DNA of 64,000 nt from Delphinus delphis (GCF_949987515.2 NC_082687.1:114991838-115055837); one strand, 5' to 3'; shown: positions 1 to 12,959, numbered from the stretch's first letter. A program made the numbers and translations. Notes: generated by a model from the sequence alone, not told the origin.

Positions 1-2116
1 TTGGTAATTACTTTAACTTCTTGTGTCTCAATCTTCTGATTTCTAAAAGAGAGATAAAAGTTTACCCCAGACTATAGGGTTCTTTTGAGAATGTAATGAA
101 ATGTTACTTATTATTTTTATCATTGTTTCGCACCATAATGTACATTCACAATCAAAAGACATGAGAGAAAATAAATTGACAAGGCACACAAAAGTTAATA
201 TAATTAATAGAATCAATCACAAAAGAAATTATTACATTAAATATGAACTGGGGAAAGAGATGTTTAGCAATAAAGATAGAAATTATAAAAGAGAACATAA
301 AAACATATGATAAAAACTTAAGAAACCAAGGCACTACAATAGCATTTTGAATATATGCAGCCTGTATTCTGGAAATCTATACCAACAATCTAAATAAGAA
401 AAATTGTATGATGGAACTTAAAAGTCCAAACCTATTATGTGGTCAATTATTGAAACATTGAGTTTACTTTTTTTATAAAAAATTGAAATGAATATTAGTA
501 TTATGAAGACAAGAATGCACAGTTGATTGTTATTGTATATCCATTTTTGACAAGCTTTGTGTAATCTCAGATTTATTCAAAGAACTTATTATATTGTATT
601 ATTTTTTCATAGTGTTAACAAGGTTCAAATTCTATCAAATCCTGTTGGAGGAGGCTTTAATCATTATTCCATAAGATACTATGCCAAGAAATAATATCAC
701 ATATTAATTATTTCTTTCCAATATTAAAAACATATTTATTTAATTCAAGTCTTATGGCTGGAAACTTTGCTGCAATATACAAACTTTCTAGAATATATTG
801 AAATTGATTTAGACAACTCTCAACTAGCATATAGATTAAGTTTTGTTTTACAACCTTTCTTTCTCTTGCTCAACACTAAGCTTTAATAGATGAGTCTGAC
901 AACTTTTTATTCCATCTAAATAGTAAAAACGTGTTATGGAATCAAACAACTTTCCTCCAGAGCAGCTCTTCTGCTTTTCATTTTTCACCATGGTGTCTGC
1001 ACTATGAAGCAGGCATTTAGCTGTGAAGGAGCTCTCTCTCTCCAGACTCCATTTTACAAGTACTTTATTGTCAAAGACAGTCACTTATCTGTGAAATAGG
1101 CTTTTCTCTGTTCTGTAGTTTTCATTTGTGTTGTCCCTTAAAGAAAGAAGAATTGCCAATAGTCCATAGAGAGCTTAGATGCAATTAGCTCTTCAGTAGA
1201 AAGTAGATATTTTTTCCTGGTTAATATTTCATAATTTAAGATTAACTCTTAAAGTTCTTAGTTATTCTTAAGTATCAGTTCTCTGATATGTTTTACTTTT
1301 ACCTAAATTATGAGTTTACTTTTCTCAAGCTCTAACTTAGTTTTTTGGAAAGTCACATTGGAATTGTAAAAAGAAAAAAAAGAAAAAAAAATCCTTCTAA
1401 ATTTTCTTTGAAGAATATAAAAGGAGAGCACAGATCCTACAAGTCAAAAATTTTTACTCAGATCATTAATCAAAGTAAGCACTCATATAAACAGTCACTT
1501 TATTGAAAGCAGATGCAATTCTTATCTTCTCAAAAAAGAAAATCTCAAAGAAACTGAGAAAAAAATAACACAAAAATGTGTTCTCTTTCTTGAATTTAAA
1601 TAATAGTTCCCAAAGGCACACATTTTTGATGTTTTATATATGATTGATACTTTATCATTAAGAGCAATAACATCATCTTTTGAATAATGTTGGTATAAAA
1701 TTATTTTTGTTATTGCCTGTTTGTTGTATCTACCTGAGATTGATTTATAATTCAATTAAACCAGATATTCTTGTATCTCTAATAAAGCACCTTATACCAT
1801 GCACACCTTTAGAGTGAATGTCATAATATGTCACCCCTAAATTTAATATAATATGGAAATACTATTTGTCTATGTTAGATAAAAGATTATTTTTCATGAT
1901 CTCAAATTTTTTAACAACACAATGTTAGTATTAGCATCCATGCTCTGAATCATTGGGACTTATCTTGAATCATTATATAAAATATGCACATAAGGCACTC
2001 ATCTCATAATTTGCCAATAAATTGGTTGTTTTCCAGGATATGACAAAAGCATGACTGAGATAATTACTATTTGAAAGAGATAGTCTAAAATGCTTGCTAA
2101 TTATACATTCTTTCAG
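1..2116. other. Unassigned AT-rich sequence
   Basis: I recognise no gene or repeat family. Only short chance-length frames occur (69 aa plus at 101-310; 78 and 77 aa minus near 850-1084 and 1522-1755), without recognisable domains. An A-rich run interrupted by G lies near 1371-1391. Confidence 0.5.
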
Positions 2117-2165
2117 ATCAGTGGTTCTCAAGTGCTAGTGTGCATAAAAATCATCTGTTAATGTT
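2117..2165 (+). mobile_element. MER5A-like hAT-Charlie fragment (5' end only)
   Basis: The stretch begins with CAGTGGTTCTCAA and continues TGTGCATAAAAATCATCTG. This is the terminal inverted repeat and first bases typical of small non-autonomous hAT-Charlie elements such as MER5A. The match is lost after about 50 bases, so most of the element is deleted or has decayed. Family assignment is from memory. Confidence 0.5.
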
Positions 2166-4735
2166 CAAATCTCCTTTCCTATTATTTAATGAATGTTGAT
2201 TAGAAGGGTTTATACTCCTTTTCTGTTCTTTTTCCTGTGACCCATATTCCTCCACTAGTTTTCATCCTCAAGCTTCTTTTTTCATTCAGCTACTTTAATT
2301 CAGTAGTCTGAGAGACCCATTGACTCATGTTTTATTAATGGTTGTGGTTGCTGTTTCTTAGATACAGATCAGAGTTTTCCCTTCTTTTATTCACTTGATG
2401 TGCCAAGGTCAGAAGAATTCTTTTATTTCTTGCTTGCTTCCAATTACAAGGTCCATACAATTGTCAATAAAGTAGGTCTAGCTATTCAGGGCTGGGGATA
2501 GAGTAGGTTTTATGAAGTGTTTCTTGTTTTTGAATGTATCTATCATCAGGACAGAAAGAAACGTATTCCTCTATGATGGTCTGTCCCAGAAGTAATGTTT
2601 GAGCCTGTTTTCTAAGTTCTAAAGAGATTTATAAAAATGGAAAGGTAAAATCAGTGATATCAATAGTGGATAGAGTGTTAAATAGAAAGATCTCAATGAA
2701 GAGTTGAAGGCCCAGGTGACCTTCTGAACCTTGTCCAGAATCTTCAGTACAACCAGTTTTGAGGCTAAGTGATAGTTAGTGGAAGTCTTAGCAGCAATAG
2801 CAGCTTGGTGACAGGTGTACTGTAAACAGATATTACAAAAGCCTTTGAAAAACAGAGAAATTGAAAAATGGCAATTTGGCAGATGTTTGTTACTAAAACT
2901 GGAAATCATTTTTAACTATGGGATTCTTAAAGGACAAGGCAGAAGTTTAAGCTATTCATTTATAAATATTGTTGCTTCAATAAGAATCATCAAACATGTT
3001 CATCTGGGTATAAAAACTTACTGCTAGAATCAAAAGTTATAAGATATTCTATGGATTTTCACACACATACACAAATTCACACAGAAATAAGTAATATTAA
3101 TAGAGTGTAATTTGATGCCAATTTGCCTGTAGAGAAATGTTCTTCAAGTTGATCTTTTCAACAATCTTAACTGGTTCTATTTAGAGTATTGAGTTGAGTG
3201 TCCAAAAATTTGCCATGTACTAACTTGGTAAAATATGCTTCAAATCATAGATTCTTGTTTATGCTGTGAACAAGGAAGCAAATGTGTGGAACTTTTTTCA
3301 ACATTTTAATGTATTTACTTTGGATTCAAAGGGTTTGAAGCAATTGGCATCTTCCAAAACTGTGCCTAATAACTCATGAGCAAATTTTTCTTTTCCATCT
3401 CATTGACTCTGAATTCCCCTACTTAGAGATTTTTATATCCAATTATAATTGCCTCCGTTAAGGAACAAAGCAAAGTTTGTATTTGTTTAGGAGCCAAAAG
3501 TGCTCTCTGGCCATTTGGGGTATTCATAGTGACCAAAACAATGTATTTTAGCATTGGTTAGCGTGTTCACCTTGACCTTTATAAGGAAATGGAAGAAGCA
3601 TGGATTGAATCAAGGTGATTCTTGGAGAACCTCCAGTATTGTCATTGTTCATCATTAAAAGTAATAAAAGCTAATGAAAACCTATACAGCAAGGAGCTCC
3701 AAGTAATCAGGACCTTCAGGAATAATCTACTCATGTCATCAAGTAAAGAACTCTGACCAGTGAAGCACCAACAGAATGTAAAAGGAACATGAATTGTTAT
3801 AGATGAGGAAAACCATATTCACCAAATACAGCATTGGGACAAAATTTCTTTTCATATTCTTTTATTTGCTGTTTCATTTTAAATAAGGCATTTCTCCTCC
3901 TTTTCCTACTATTTCAAAAGGGGAACATGAAAATGCTAAAGAAGAAATGGCTATCATCAAATATTTTGATCTTGGAACTGATGAAGTATCTAGTGATTTT
4001 TGGTTCACTGCCTTGTGAGAATGAGTTGGTGTTATTGATTATATAGTGGATAGATTCATTGTACTTAGTGTTTTCAGGAGTTAAGGTAAATTTATGTATG
4101 GTAGGAACATCTATTTTAGACAGAAAACATGATGGCTTGTACTGAACATTTATAATCTTGGGGGGGTTGTAACATCTGAACCCCTTTTCTTCTTTTGGAG
4201 AATTGACCCTTCTGTGGATCTCAGTGGGAAGCACATGTAGCCTCCTGTTAACAAACCTGAAGCTGCAGATATTCACTTTCCAAGTTTCCTTACAAAAGGG
4301 CAATGCTACGTAACTTAGACTCCACTAATTTGATTTTGTTAAAAATACACAAGAAACATGGAGTAATGTCTCTGGAGCAGAAATGATTAAGGCATGTTCA
4401 GACCCCTTGTAAAGCAAAGCAGCAGTGACAACTCATGTAGTGCTTGGCAAATGCAATAGAGGTTTCCTCACTGGGTCAGTAATTTCAGCGGCTCTGTATG
4501 AGACATTTCTCTCAATGCCATGCCAATGCTTTTCTATCTAGAACAAAGATCAGGGGTCTCCTCTATCCAATAACCTACTCTATATCTCAGTTTGATCATA
4601 CACAAGTATATTTAAACTAATACACCCCAAATTGAGTGTTTGATTCCTACCCTTAAACCTGCTGTGTCCCCACCCTCATTTCTCCCTTATCTTGAAAAAT
4701 GTCTCCGTCAAGCTCTCAGTGGCCAAGTCAGAAAT
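2166..4735. other. Unassigned sequence
   Basis: No repeat family or gene is recognised. A 129-codon minus-strand frame at 3914-4303 is the longest open frame in non-repeat sequence here. It shows no motif, signal peptide or neighbour that would support a gene, and is discussed as a finding. A short CA-rich patch lies at 3060-3085. Confidence 0.5.
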
Positions 4736-4739
4736 CTAG

Positions 4740-5470
4740 TTCTTGATTTTCTCCTTGATTTTAATCCATACATGATGTACCTAGAAAATATATTTTAAAT
4801 TCTATCCATTTCCATAGAGGCTACATGGGTCCAGTCACCAGATTTTCACTTGCATTCTTTATTTATCATTATGGTCTCCTAATTGTCCTTTCTTCTTTTC
4901 TCCCTAAATTTTGGATACTCCATGCTGTAACTAGTCATGGTACAAATTAAATGCAATCACATAGCTGCTCACCTAAAACCTTTCAAAGACTTCAAGTGCT
5001 CTTCCCCTTTATCTTGCACCCTCAGTGTGCATCCCCCCTATGTGCTGCACACACCTCTATTCATTTATGTCCATTCCTGGCATGTACTGAGCTCTTTCCT
5101 ACTCCAAACACAGCAAATGTTGTTAGCCCTGATTTCACCTTCACAGGCAATAATTTATCACTGTTCTTCAAATTACAGCTTCAATCTTACCTCCTAGAAG
5201 ATGCTTTTTGGATAACATCCAAAAAATAGGTCAATTCAACCATATACTTGTTTTGATTTTAACTTTCAGCGTTGTTTGCTTCCTTCATAGTATTCTGCAG
5301 AATTCAATAATATTTAATGTGTTTGTTTAACTTATTTATATAATGTCTTTACTATACCACAGGCTTCTTCAAGGGATAATATCTGGAATATTTTTCATTT
5401 CACACCTGAAGTCTAACACATCCTTGGGAACATTATTTGCTTATAAGAAAATTTTGGCAATAGAAAGATG
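4740..5470 (+). mobile_element. LINE-2 (L2) 3' region, ancient
   Basis: The order of elements follows the L2 3' end. TCTCCTAATTGTCC is followed by ACCTAAAACCTTTCAAAGAC, then a GCTTCAATCTTACCTCCTAGAAGATGC block resembling the L2 phrase in which whole codon-like blocks read lettered as CTCAAATGTCACCTCC and GAAGCCTTCC. A downstream part resembles the L2 terminal CACAGTGCC region. Identity is low, as expected for an element of early-mammalian age. Two overlapping plus frames (86 and 92 aa, 4937-5229) lie in it and are not genes. Confidence 0.5.
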
Positions 5471-5474
5471 AGTG

Positions 5475-6894
5475 AACTCCGACAAACACATCTCCTTATT
5501 TCCATTTAAACTAACGGAGTCACCTGAATATTAAGATTCTTTCTAAAAAGTGTGCATTATAAATTAATTAAGCCTTAACAATTTTTTTTATTAATCACTC
5601 TGGAATTCCCATTTAAATATTATGAACATTTTGCATTCCCCTAACTAGCCAACTTCACCAGTACCCTCCACTTGCCATAAACCAATGAAGATATTGAAGT
5701 TACAATGTAATCTGAGATCATCTGATATAAATTTTTTTAACCCATGTTTTCTGAATCTACTTATATTCCCTTTGGCTTGTACTTTGTTTCTTTTTACGAA
5801 TATTGTTTAAAAATGAGTACTCTATATTTTTCTCCTCTCACTATCTTAAATCATTCATTTTGTATCTCTTTGATTTTCCTTATACCTTAGGCAGACTTCC
5901 AAACCCTAAATGTAATAAAATCAGCCCAGTTAAATCTTCAGTCACATATGTAATTTAACACTCATCCTTTCCCAAGCATTAAGCCAAAGTTGAATAGGGA
6001 AGAGGCCAAACCTACTTCTATCTTCCATTTACAGGGTGACTTTCTTCCAGTTTGGGGAATGCATTGGGGAGACTGCAGAAGAGGAAGAAATTAACACTTA
6101 TTTCATTAGTGCTGCTCTGTCCTCTATTGGTTCCCCTGACTAAGATTGATTCTCATTGTTATCTGTAAAGCAGTCTTCCAAATTACTGATATACAATAAT
6201 GACATAGAACAAAAGGGAGATGTTTAAGAGGGTTTGCAGGATGGAAATTCACTTCAGGTGGAACTCTCCCAAGACTCCCTGCTTAACTCTTGCCTGTAGT
6301 AGTACAACTAAGTTTTCTGGGAGGTTGCCTTTGTTTTTGTTTTCTGAAGGCAGCCTCTTTGGGAAGAATGTCAAAAAGAGGGCTCATGCCTGGCCATCTT
6401 CCACATAGTCCACTTGACATACAGAAAACTCAAAGATTCTTATTTTGTCAATTTTTTTTCTTCAAAAAAGAGATGCAGAATAAGAAATCTCACACAAAAG
6501 CAGATGCCATCTGTGAAAAACAGATGCACACTTCACCTTCTTGCAGTGACTTCTGATCACCATAATTGAGTCTTTTGTAGTCCTCCCACATGATGTGGTA
6601 AATAGAGAAATATCTTGCAATTCCACAAAGAGTGGAAACAATATATATTCCCAGTAGGCAAAAGAACAATGACTTCAATAATTTCAAGGGATGCCTTTCA
6701 AAGGAAGGAGTAGACTGATGCTGATGACAGTTGTAATTGGCTTCCTATTAATAAATTCTGGTTATTTACCTATCTTTAAAAGTTTTCAGTTCTCTTTAGA
6801 AATATGCAGCTGTTTACACATTTTTGATGTCTCCTGAATGCTGGCCACAGATTCCAAAAAAAGAAACATGAAGCAGTCTTTCTTTTATGAAAAT
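5475..6894. other. Unassigned sequence
   Basis: No gene or repeat is recognised. Three short frames (62 and 88 aa plus, 65 aa minus, between 6220 and 6687) overlap each other on opposite strands and show no domain. Confidence 0.5.
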
Positions 6895-6895
6895 T

Positions 6896-6947
6896 GAATT
6901 TGCTTCCAATTTTTTTGTTTTGAATTTGCTTCCAATTTTTTTGTTTT
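6896..6947. repeat. Two-copy 26-bp tandem duplication
   Basis: The 26-bp unit starting GAATTTGCTTCC occurs twice, without mismatch, at 6896-6921 and 6922-6947. It sits at the 3' boundary of the adjoining old LINE-1. This is a simple local duplication and need not be functional. Confidence 0.9.
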
Positions 6948-6948
6948 G

Positions 6949-9165
6949 AATATTTATTATCTTTTAAACATAATAGCTTTATTAATATATAATTTGCATA
7001 ACATAGAATTTGCCCACTTAAAGTACACAAATCAGTGAGTTTTAGTGTACTCATGGATGGCTATAACCATAATTGCAATTCATTTTAGAACATTTCATCA
7101 CCCAAAAAGAAATTCGATACACATTAGTAATAATTTCCTATACCCCCTCCCCAGCCCTAGACAACCACTAAGATACCTTCTATCTCTATATATTTGCCTA
7201 TTTTAGACATTTCATGCAATGTACAATCTTTTGTGACTGGCTTCTTTCACTTATAATATTTTAAGTTTCATCCTTTGCTTAGCATGTATCAGTACTTCGT
7301 TCCTTTTTGTTGCCTAATAATATTCCATTGCGTGTACATGTATTCCATGTATTTAATTTATCCATGCATTAGTTTATGGACATTTTTGCTATTTCTACAT
7401 TTTCTATTATGAATGTGTTACCGTGTACATTAGTGCACAATTCTTTGTGCAGATATATGTTTTCATTTATCTTGGTTATATATCTAGGAGAAGAATTTCT
7501 GGAGTATATGATAACTTAAATTTTTCCTTTTGAGGAATTAGAGACTACTGTCAAAAGCACCATTTCTACCAGTAGTGTATGAGAGTTCCAAATTTTTTAT
7601 GTTTTTGGCAACACATTTCTGTTTTCTTGATTATTGCCATCCTAGTGATAAGTGCTATCTCATAGTTTAAATTTGCATTTCCCTGATAGTTAATAATGTT
7701 GACCATCTTTTCATGTACCTTTTGTTCAATTGAAGAAATGTCCAATAAGATCCTTTGCCCATTTTAAAAAATGTGTTATTTAATCTTTTATTATTTCATT
7801 GTCAGAGGTCTTTTATATATATACTAGATATAAGTCCTTTATCAGATATATGATTTACAAATATTTCTTCCCATTCTGTGGGTTGTTCTCTCACCTTATT
7901 GATGGAATCCTTTGAAGCAAAAAAAAAATCATTAATTTTGATGAAGTTCTGTGTATGTATATGTCTGTTTGTTTATTTCCTTTTATAACTTGTGTTTTTG
8001 GTGTCATATCTAAGAAGCCTTTTCTGAACCATGGTCACAAAGATATACTCCTACATTTTCACCTGGAGTTTTATAGTTTTAGCTCTTTTATTATAGCTAT
8101 GATCCATTTTGAGTTAAATTTTTACTGTCCAGTTGTCCTGGCACTGTTTATTGAAGAGACTATTCTTTCTACCTTTGAAATGTCTTGGCATCCTTATCAA
8201 AAATCAACCAACCATAAGTGAAAGGGTTCATTTCTGGACTCTCATGTCTATTCCAGTCATCAATATTTCTATTATTATGCCAGTCTAATGTTGTCTTGGC
8301 TACTACGGCTTTGTCAGAAGTTTTGAAATCTGAAATGTGAGTCTTCCAACTTTGTTCTTTTCTAAGTTGTTTTGCCTATGCTGTGTCCCTTAACATTCCA
8401 CATGACTATTAGCATACACTTTTTGATTTCTGCAAAAAATAAATAGGCAGCTGGTACTCTGATAGGGATTACACTGAATCTGTAGATCAGTTTAGGAGGT
8501 ATTTCCATCTTAACCACAATAAGTCTTATAATTTATAAACATAGAATATCTTTTTATTTATTTAAGCCTTCTTTAATTTCTTTCAACAATGTTTTGAAGT
8601 TGTCAGAGTATACTTAGCACTTATTTTATTTTTCCTAAGTATACTTAGTACTTATTTTTCCTAAGTATTTTATTCTTCTTAATGCTGTGGTAAATATTTT
8701 TTAAAATTTCATTTTTGGATTGTACATTGCTGGTATAGAGAGTACAACTGATTTTTTTGTAGATTGATCTGTAAACTAGATGAACTTGTTTATTAGTTTG
8801 AATAGCTTTTTATGTGGATTCCATAGGATTTTCTATATATAAGATCATTTCATCTGCAAATATAGTTTTTCTAATTTGAATGCCTTTTCTTTCTTTTTCT
8901 TGCCTATTTGTCCTGGCTAAAACGTCCAGTACAATGTTGAATATAAGTGATGAGAGAAGGTTTCATTGTCTTGTTCCTAACTTAGGGGGAAAACGTTGAG
9001 TCCTTCACCATCAAGTAAGATATTAGTTGTGGGGTTTTCATAACTATCATTTATCAGGTTGAAAAAGTTCCTTCAGATCTCAGTTTGTTGATTTTGTATC
9101 ATGAAAGAGTACTGGATTTTGTCAAATACTTCTTCTACATCTATTGAAATGAATAAAAAACAAAC
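6949..9165 (-). mobile_element. Old LINE-1 (L1M-like), 5'-truncated, antisense to +
   Basis: The plus strand reads as the reverse complement of an L1 3' UTR and distal ORF2. Landmarks are a TAGCTTTATTAATATATAATT start, the AATATTCCATTGCGTGTAC phrase, CATTTCCCTGATAGTTAATA, and at the far end TTTGTCAAATACTTCTTCTA, which is the antisense of the reverse-transcriptase region. Many small indels leave no long ORF2 frame. A roughly 30-bp local tandem duplication lies at 8618-8672. The element stops at about 9165 inside ORF2, so the 5' half is absent. No target-site duplication could be defined. Confidence 0.9.
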
Positions 9166-9600
9166 TGTGCAATTAATGGGAAAATAAAATGGAGTTATCC
9201 TACTATCAAAATGTAATTTGCATTAAATCTGAAATCAGACATTGGCCCAATACAAGAAAGAAAGGGCCTTTTCTAGGGAGGCATGTCTAACAGGATCAAA
9301 GTTTCCCAAAGAATGGTTCACCTCTGTGTTATAAACCTGTAGTTCTTAAATCACTAGTTTAAATGATAATGTGTGAGATTCATGTGAATGTGATTCGATA
9401 ATTTGACACATTGTCTTCACATATAATACAAACCAAATGTTTTCTTGATGAAAGAAAATTACTATTACCTGCTATCTTCGGTAATTTTAATAACCAAGAA
9501 ATGCTAAGATAAATCAGAAATGGACACAATATATGTTTTAAAACATTTTCCTTCACAAAGATCTTTGATATTTTGTCTCCCTCTCACACATTGTTTGCAA

Positions 9601-9650
<50 letters not shown>

Positions 9651-10797
9651 CCAGACACCATCACAACTTACTTTTATATACTTTGTTATTTTTATATACT
9701 TTGTTCCTGCCTATCACATCATAGTAGCTGATACGTGTTTGAAAGGATGATGAAATTTCAATTATTTCATTGTACTACCCTGAGGGAAATTATTTTTTCT
9801 GCCTCTTTTATTAAATATTCTGGACATAACAAAACACTTTTCTTTCCACAAGGACTCACTATATTATTCAACATTTTTGTAATTAAAAAAACTGCAATAT
9901 ACTCCCAAGAAAGTTATGTTGCATTGCTGGCCCTTCAATTTTTTAAGCATATATAAAGACAGATCATTTTCCTCCCTACCATTTAACAAAATCATAATGA
10001 GAAATATCCAATAACAATGTTAAGTGACATAAGTTTGATGCCTTCTGTAGATGTCAGAAACTAGTCCCATTATTTTACAAACATAATAAATGCCTACTAA
10101 CATCACACCTTAAAATGTTCAATAATTCCTACAATGGTTATGACATGAAAGGCTGAAATATGTTTAATTAGTTCAATAAAAAGAAGTAAACTTATGAGGA
10201 AAATATCTCTCAAAATTTATATCTCATTTTCAAGTTAGGAGCACAAACACAAAAATCCTAATATATGGGTTCCCTTTGCATGCCTCATACCCCTGAACTG
10301 TCATTCAAATAATTAATTACCACATGTACATATATATGCATATGTACGTAATATTGTATATCTGTATCTACATATATCTATATAAAAATGTGTGTGTGTC
10401 AGAAATAGAAGCAAGACAGTGCATTTAATGCCTAAGCTACCAACTCTGAATATTTTGCTGAGATCCAGTTGGGGTATGTTTTTATATTTTAGGTTTATAT
10501 TTAGAGTCTACATAATTTGTTGAGTGTTTTAGAAAATGACTGATTTTCTTTTCTACTTTTTCCCCATTTCAGCTTAGTCAATAGAGGAACATTTAATTAT
10601 AGCAGTTTTTTTATCCAAGTCAACCTAATACTTTTTTTCAGGAGAAAATTGGAAATTTAAAATGTAAATAAATTAAAAACATTTAAAAAATTTTTCTACT
10701 GATAGAGTAAAAGAAATCCATGATTCTGACAGAGTTGCATAAAAAGAGCAAAGGAATGTCTTTTCCTAGGTTAAAAAAAAAAAAACAGACTATAAAA
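9166..10797. other. Unassigned sequence with simple repeats
   Basis: Apart from the CA tract at 9603 and an alternating AT/TG-rich patch near 10323-10398, no repeat family or gene is recognised. The 76-aa plus frame at 9520-9750 simply translates the CA tract. Confidence 0.5.
9603..9649. repeat. (CA)23 microsatellite
   Basis: Forty-six bases of uninterrupted AC dinucleotide, with no imperfection. Arrays of this length are normally polymorphic in mammals. Confidence 0.98.
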
Positions 10798-10804
10798 TTT
10801 TACA

Positions 10805-10930
10805 GGGAATTCCCTGGGGGTCCAGTGGTTAGGACTTCTCACTTCCACTGCTGGGGGACTGAACAGGGTTCAGTCCCTGGTTGGTGAACTAAGTTCCCGC
10901 AAGCTGCACAGTGTGGCCAAAAAAAAAAAG
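10805..10930 (+). mobile_element. Short CHR-type tRNA-derived SINE (CHR-1-like)
   Basis: The body runs from GGGAATTCCCTGG through TCCAGTGGTTAGGACT (A-box region) and GGGTTCAGTCCCTGG (B-box-like) to AGCTGCACAGTGTGGCC and a 12-A tail. It lacks the long unique body of the other SINEs here, which fits the short cetartiodactyl class. It is flanked by TTTTACA at 10798-10804 and 10931-10937, a short but exact target-site duplication. Confidence 0.85.
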
Positions 10931-10937
10931 TTTTACA

Positions 10938-11379
10938 AAGTAATTAATTTTAAGTTTTTACTATGTCATTTGTTTATCACTTATTTCTTTGCACTTATGT
11001 AAAAGGAAATATATTCAAAAAAATATATCACATTATTACTTACATGCCTTGAGATATATAATTGTCATGTTTAATTGATCTAGAAAAATGCATGTATCAC
11101 TTTACAATTCCATAGTTTACATTGTGATAATGGCTCTATGTGAAATTTTTAATCAGCTTTTCACTGCAAAACCATGCAGCTCTCTCCTTGTTCCAGTAAA
11201 GTCACATGTGCATTTTCTTTCAACCCAAAATATGTGAATAGCAGCTGAACTATTTTAGTTAGCATTCTGCATGTTAACACATAGTTTTGATGAAAGAATA
11301 CATTCCCTGTAGCATAATGAACAATTTGAGCATAGTTGTAAATTAGTTGCCTTTAAAATATCAATAAATGATAACCGAA
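10938..11379. other. Unassigned AT-rich sequence
   Basis: Nothing recognisable on either strand. Confidence 0.5.
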
Positions 11380-12010
11380 TTGAAGAGTTTGGCTCCAGGC
11401 CAAAATCCTACCTGTGATCTTTCAGTGCTGACCACAGAAAACTACAAAGGCTTTTTCTGACATGCTTCATGGGGAAAGCTGCCCTCCCTACACCAAAAAT
11501 GGTGAACAGACAATGCATTGTAGTCTCTGAAGAGAGTTGGACTCAGGTCCACCTTGCTGGCCATTTTCTTGTGCAATTGCATTCCTAGCCCTGACATCTC
11601 CATTCAGAGACCTCTATTAGTGGCCCACCCCTGAGAGCTTCCTCAGGTGCTTCTGTTGAGACCTCCTTATAGAGGGAAAGGAAGGGCACTCAAGAGACTT
11701 TTTTCCATTCTGAGTCATTACTCATCACTTCTCTACTCCTAGCTCTTCTCCTTGCCCCTGAGACCATAAAATGCAGGAATCCTTTGTTCAGAACTCCCTC
11801 AGCTATGACACCATGCCACCCACCCTGATCTGTTTTGATATATTTGACCCATACACAGCACTCTTCCATGGGGAGAATGGGACACAGGGAGAGTTAGAAC
11901 TTTCTCTATTTAGTCTCTTGCTACAAGTGATTAAAGGCTTGACTGTTACATTCATTTTGGTTTGTTGTCTTAATCACTACTCTGACACACCTGCCAGATA
12001 AGCTCTTTCC
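11380..12010 (+). mobile_element. Possible old ERV LTR-like block
   Basis: This stretch is richer in GC than its surroundings. It has an LTR-like order of signals: a TATA-like CCATAAAATG at about 11765, then a hexamer ATTAAA at about 11930, followed by a T/C-rich stretch and GACACACCTGCCAGA. No TG/CA termini or target duplication were located and I do not recognise the family. A 76-aa plus frame (11771-12001) crosses it and has no viral or cellular motif I can name. It could equally be unique sequence. Confidence 0.3.
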
Positions 12011-12310
12011 AGTTCAGCCCAGTTTTTGACATGTTTATTCTGTCTCTATTTACATAGAGCAGAACAGAGCAATTTAATACACCTAGGTTGCAAAACTTCT
12101 CAGGCTTCTTCTTTCAGGCACAAAAGAGTGTCATTCATAAGTCAAACCCTGAGCCCAGTTTTTCACATGCAAATTAGGTCAGATTTATCAGTTCATTGAG
12201 TCAGTTGCTCCCAGGCTTAGGTTTTATATATTAAAATGGTCAAGAAAATTAAACTGATTTCAAAATTAATCATAACCCATGGGAGAAAATTGAATATACT
12301 TTCTAGAGTA
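12011..12310. other. Unassigned sequence
   Basis: No gene or repeat family recognised before the SINE target duplication. Confidence 0.45.
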
Positions 12311-12322
12311 AGAGTACCAAGT

Positions 12323-12663
12323 TGGACTTCCCTGGTGGCACAGTGGTTAGGAATCCGCCTGCCAATGCAGGGGACACGGGTTCGAGCCCTGGTCCGGGAA
12401 GATCCCATATGCCGCGGAGCAACTAAGCCGGTGCACCACAACTACTCAACCTGTGCTCTAGAGCCCCCAAGCCACAACTACTGAGTCCATGTGCCACAAC
12501 TACCGAAGCCCGCACGCCTAGAACCTATGCTCTGCAACAAGAGAAGCTACCACAATGAGAAGTCCGCACGCCGCAACTAGAGATAGCCCACGTGCAGCAA
12601 TGAAGACCCAATGCAGCCAAAAATAAAAAATATAAATAAATAAATAAATTTATTTTAAAAAAA
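12323..12663 (+). mobile_element. Long CHR-type tRNA-derived SINE (CHR-2-like), full length
   Basis: The tRNA-like head (CTTCCCTGGTGGCACAGTGG, then GGGTTCGAGCCCTGG as B box) is followed by a body of CAACTA-rich, repeated GCACGCC-containing modules. It ends GCAGCCAAAAATAAA with an AAAT-rich tail. The flanks AGAGTACCAAGT (12311-12322) and AGAGTTCTAAGT (12664-12675) match at 10 of 12 positions, a decayed target-site duplication. The mismatches suggest it is older than the SINEs with perfect duplications elsewhere in the window. Confidence 0.9.
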
Positions 12664-12754
12664 AGAGTTCTAAGTAGCAGTTAGTTGAGTCATCTCAGGC
12701 AGGATGCTTTCTCTAGGAGTCCAGCTGATAACAAAGGCCTGTGAATAATATCTC

Positions 12755-12840
12755 ATGAAACTAACTTTAAAATGCACAATCTGTAAAATGTAATTATCAT
12801 ATTGCCCGGCACATAAGTGGTGGTTATTGAATTTTAATCA
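12755..12840 (+). mobile_element. Possible MIR 3' fragment
   Basis: TCTGTAAAATG, then TTGCCCGGCACATAAGTGG and a TTATTGAAT tail, follow the order of the MIR central-to-3' end with an internal deletion. The match is short and the call tentative. Confidence 0.4.
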
Positions 12841-12959
12841 AAATAATTAGTTTTATTAGAGTCAGACTCAAATCACGTTCTTTTGCTTTCTTCTTGCTGT
12901 CATATATCTGAGTAGGTTTCTTGTTTCTTCATAACACTGAGATCATTATAATTATTTCC

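Noticed and set aside
4937..5229. Two overlapping plus frames of 86 and 92 codons, possibly secreted
   Set aside because: Both lie in an L2 remnant and overlap each other in different phases. No conserved domain.
9520..9750. 76-codon frame with Thr-His repeats
   Set aside because: It translates the (CA)23 microsatellite.
10805..10930. tRNA gene because of A- and B-box-like sequence
   Set aside because: The cloverleaf is not maintained, and the sequence with A tail and flanking duplication is a tRNA-derived SINE.
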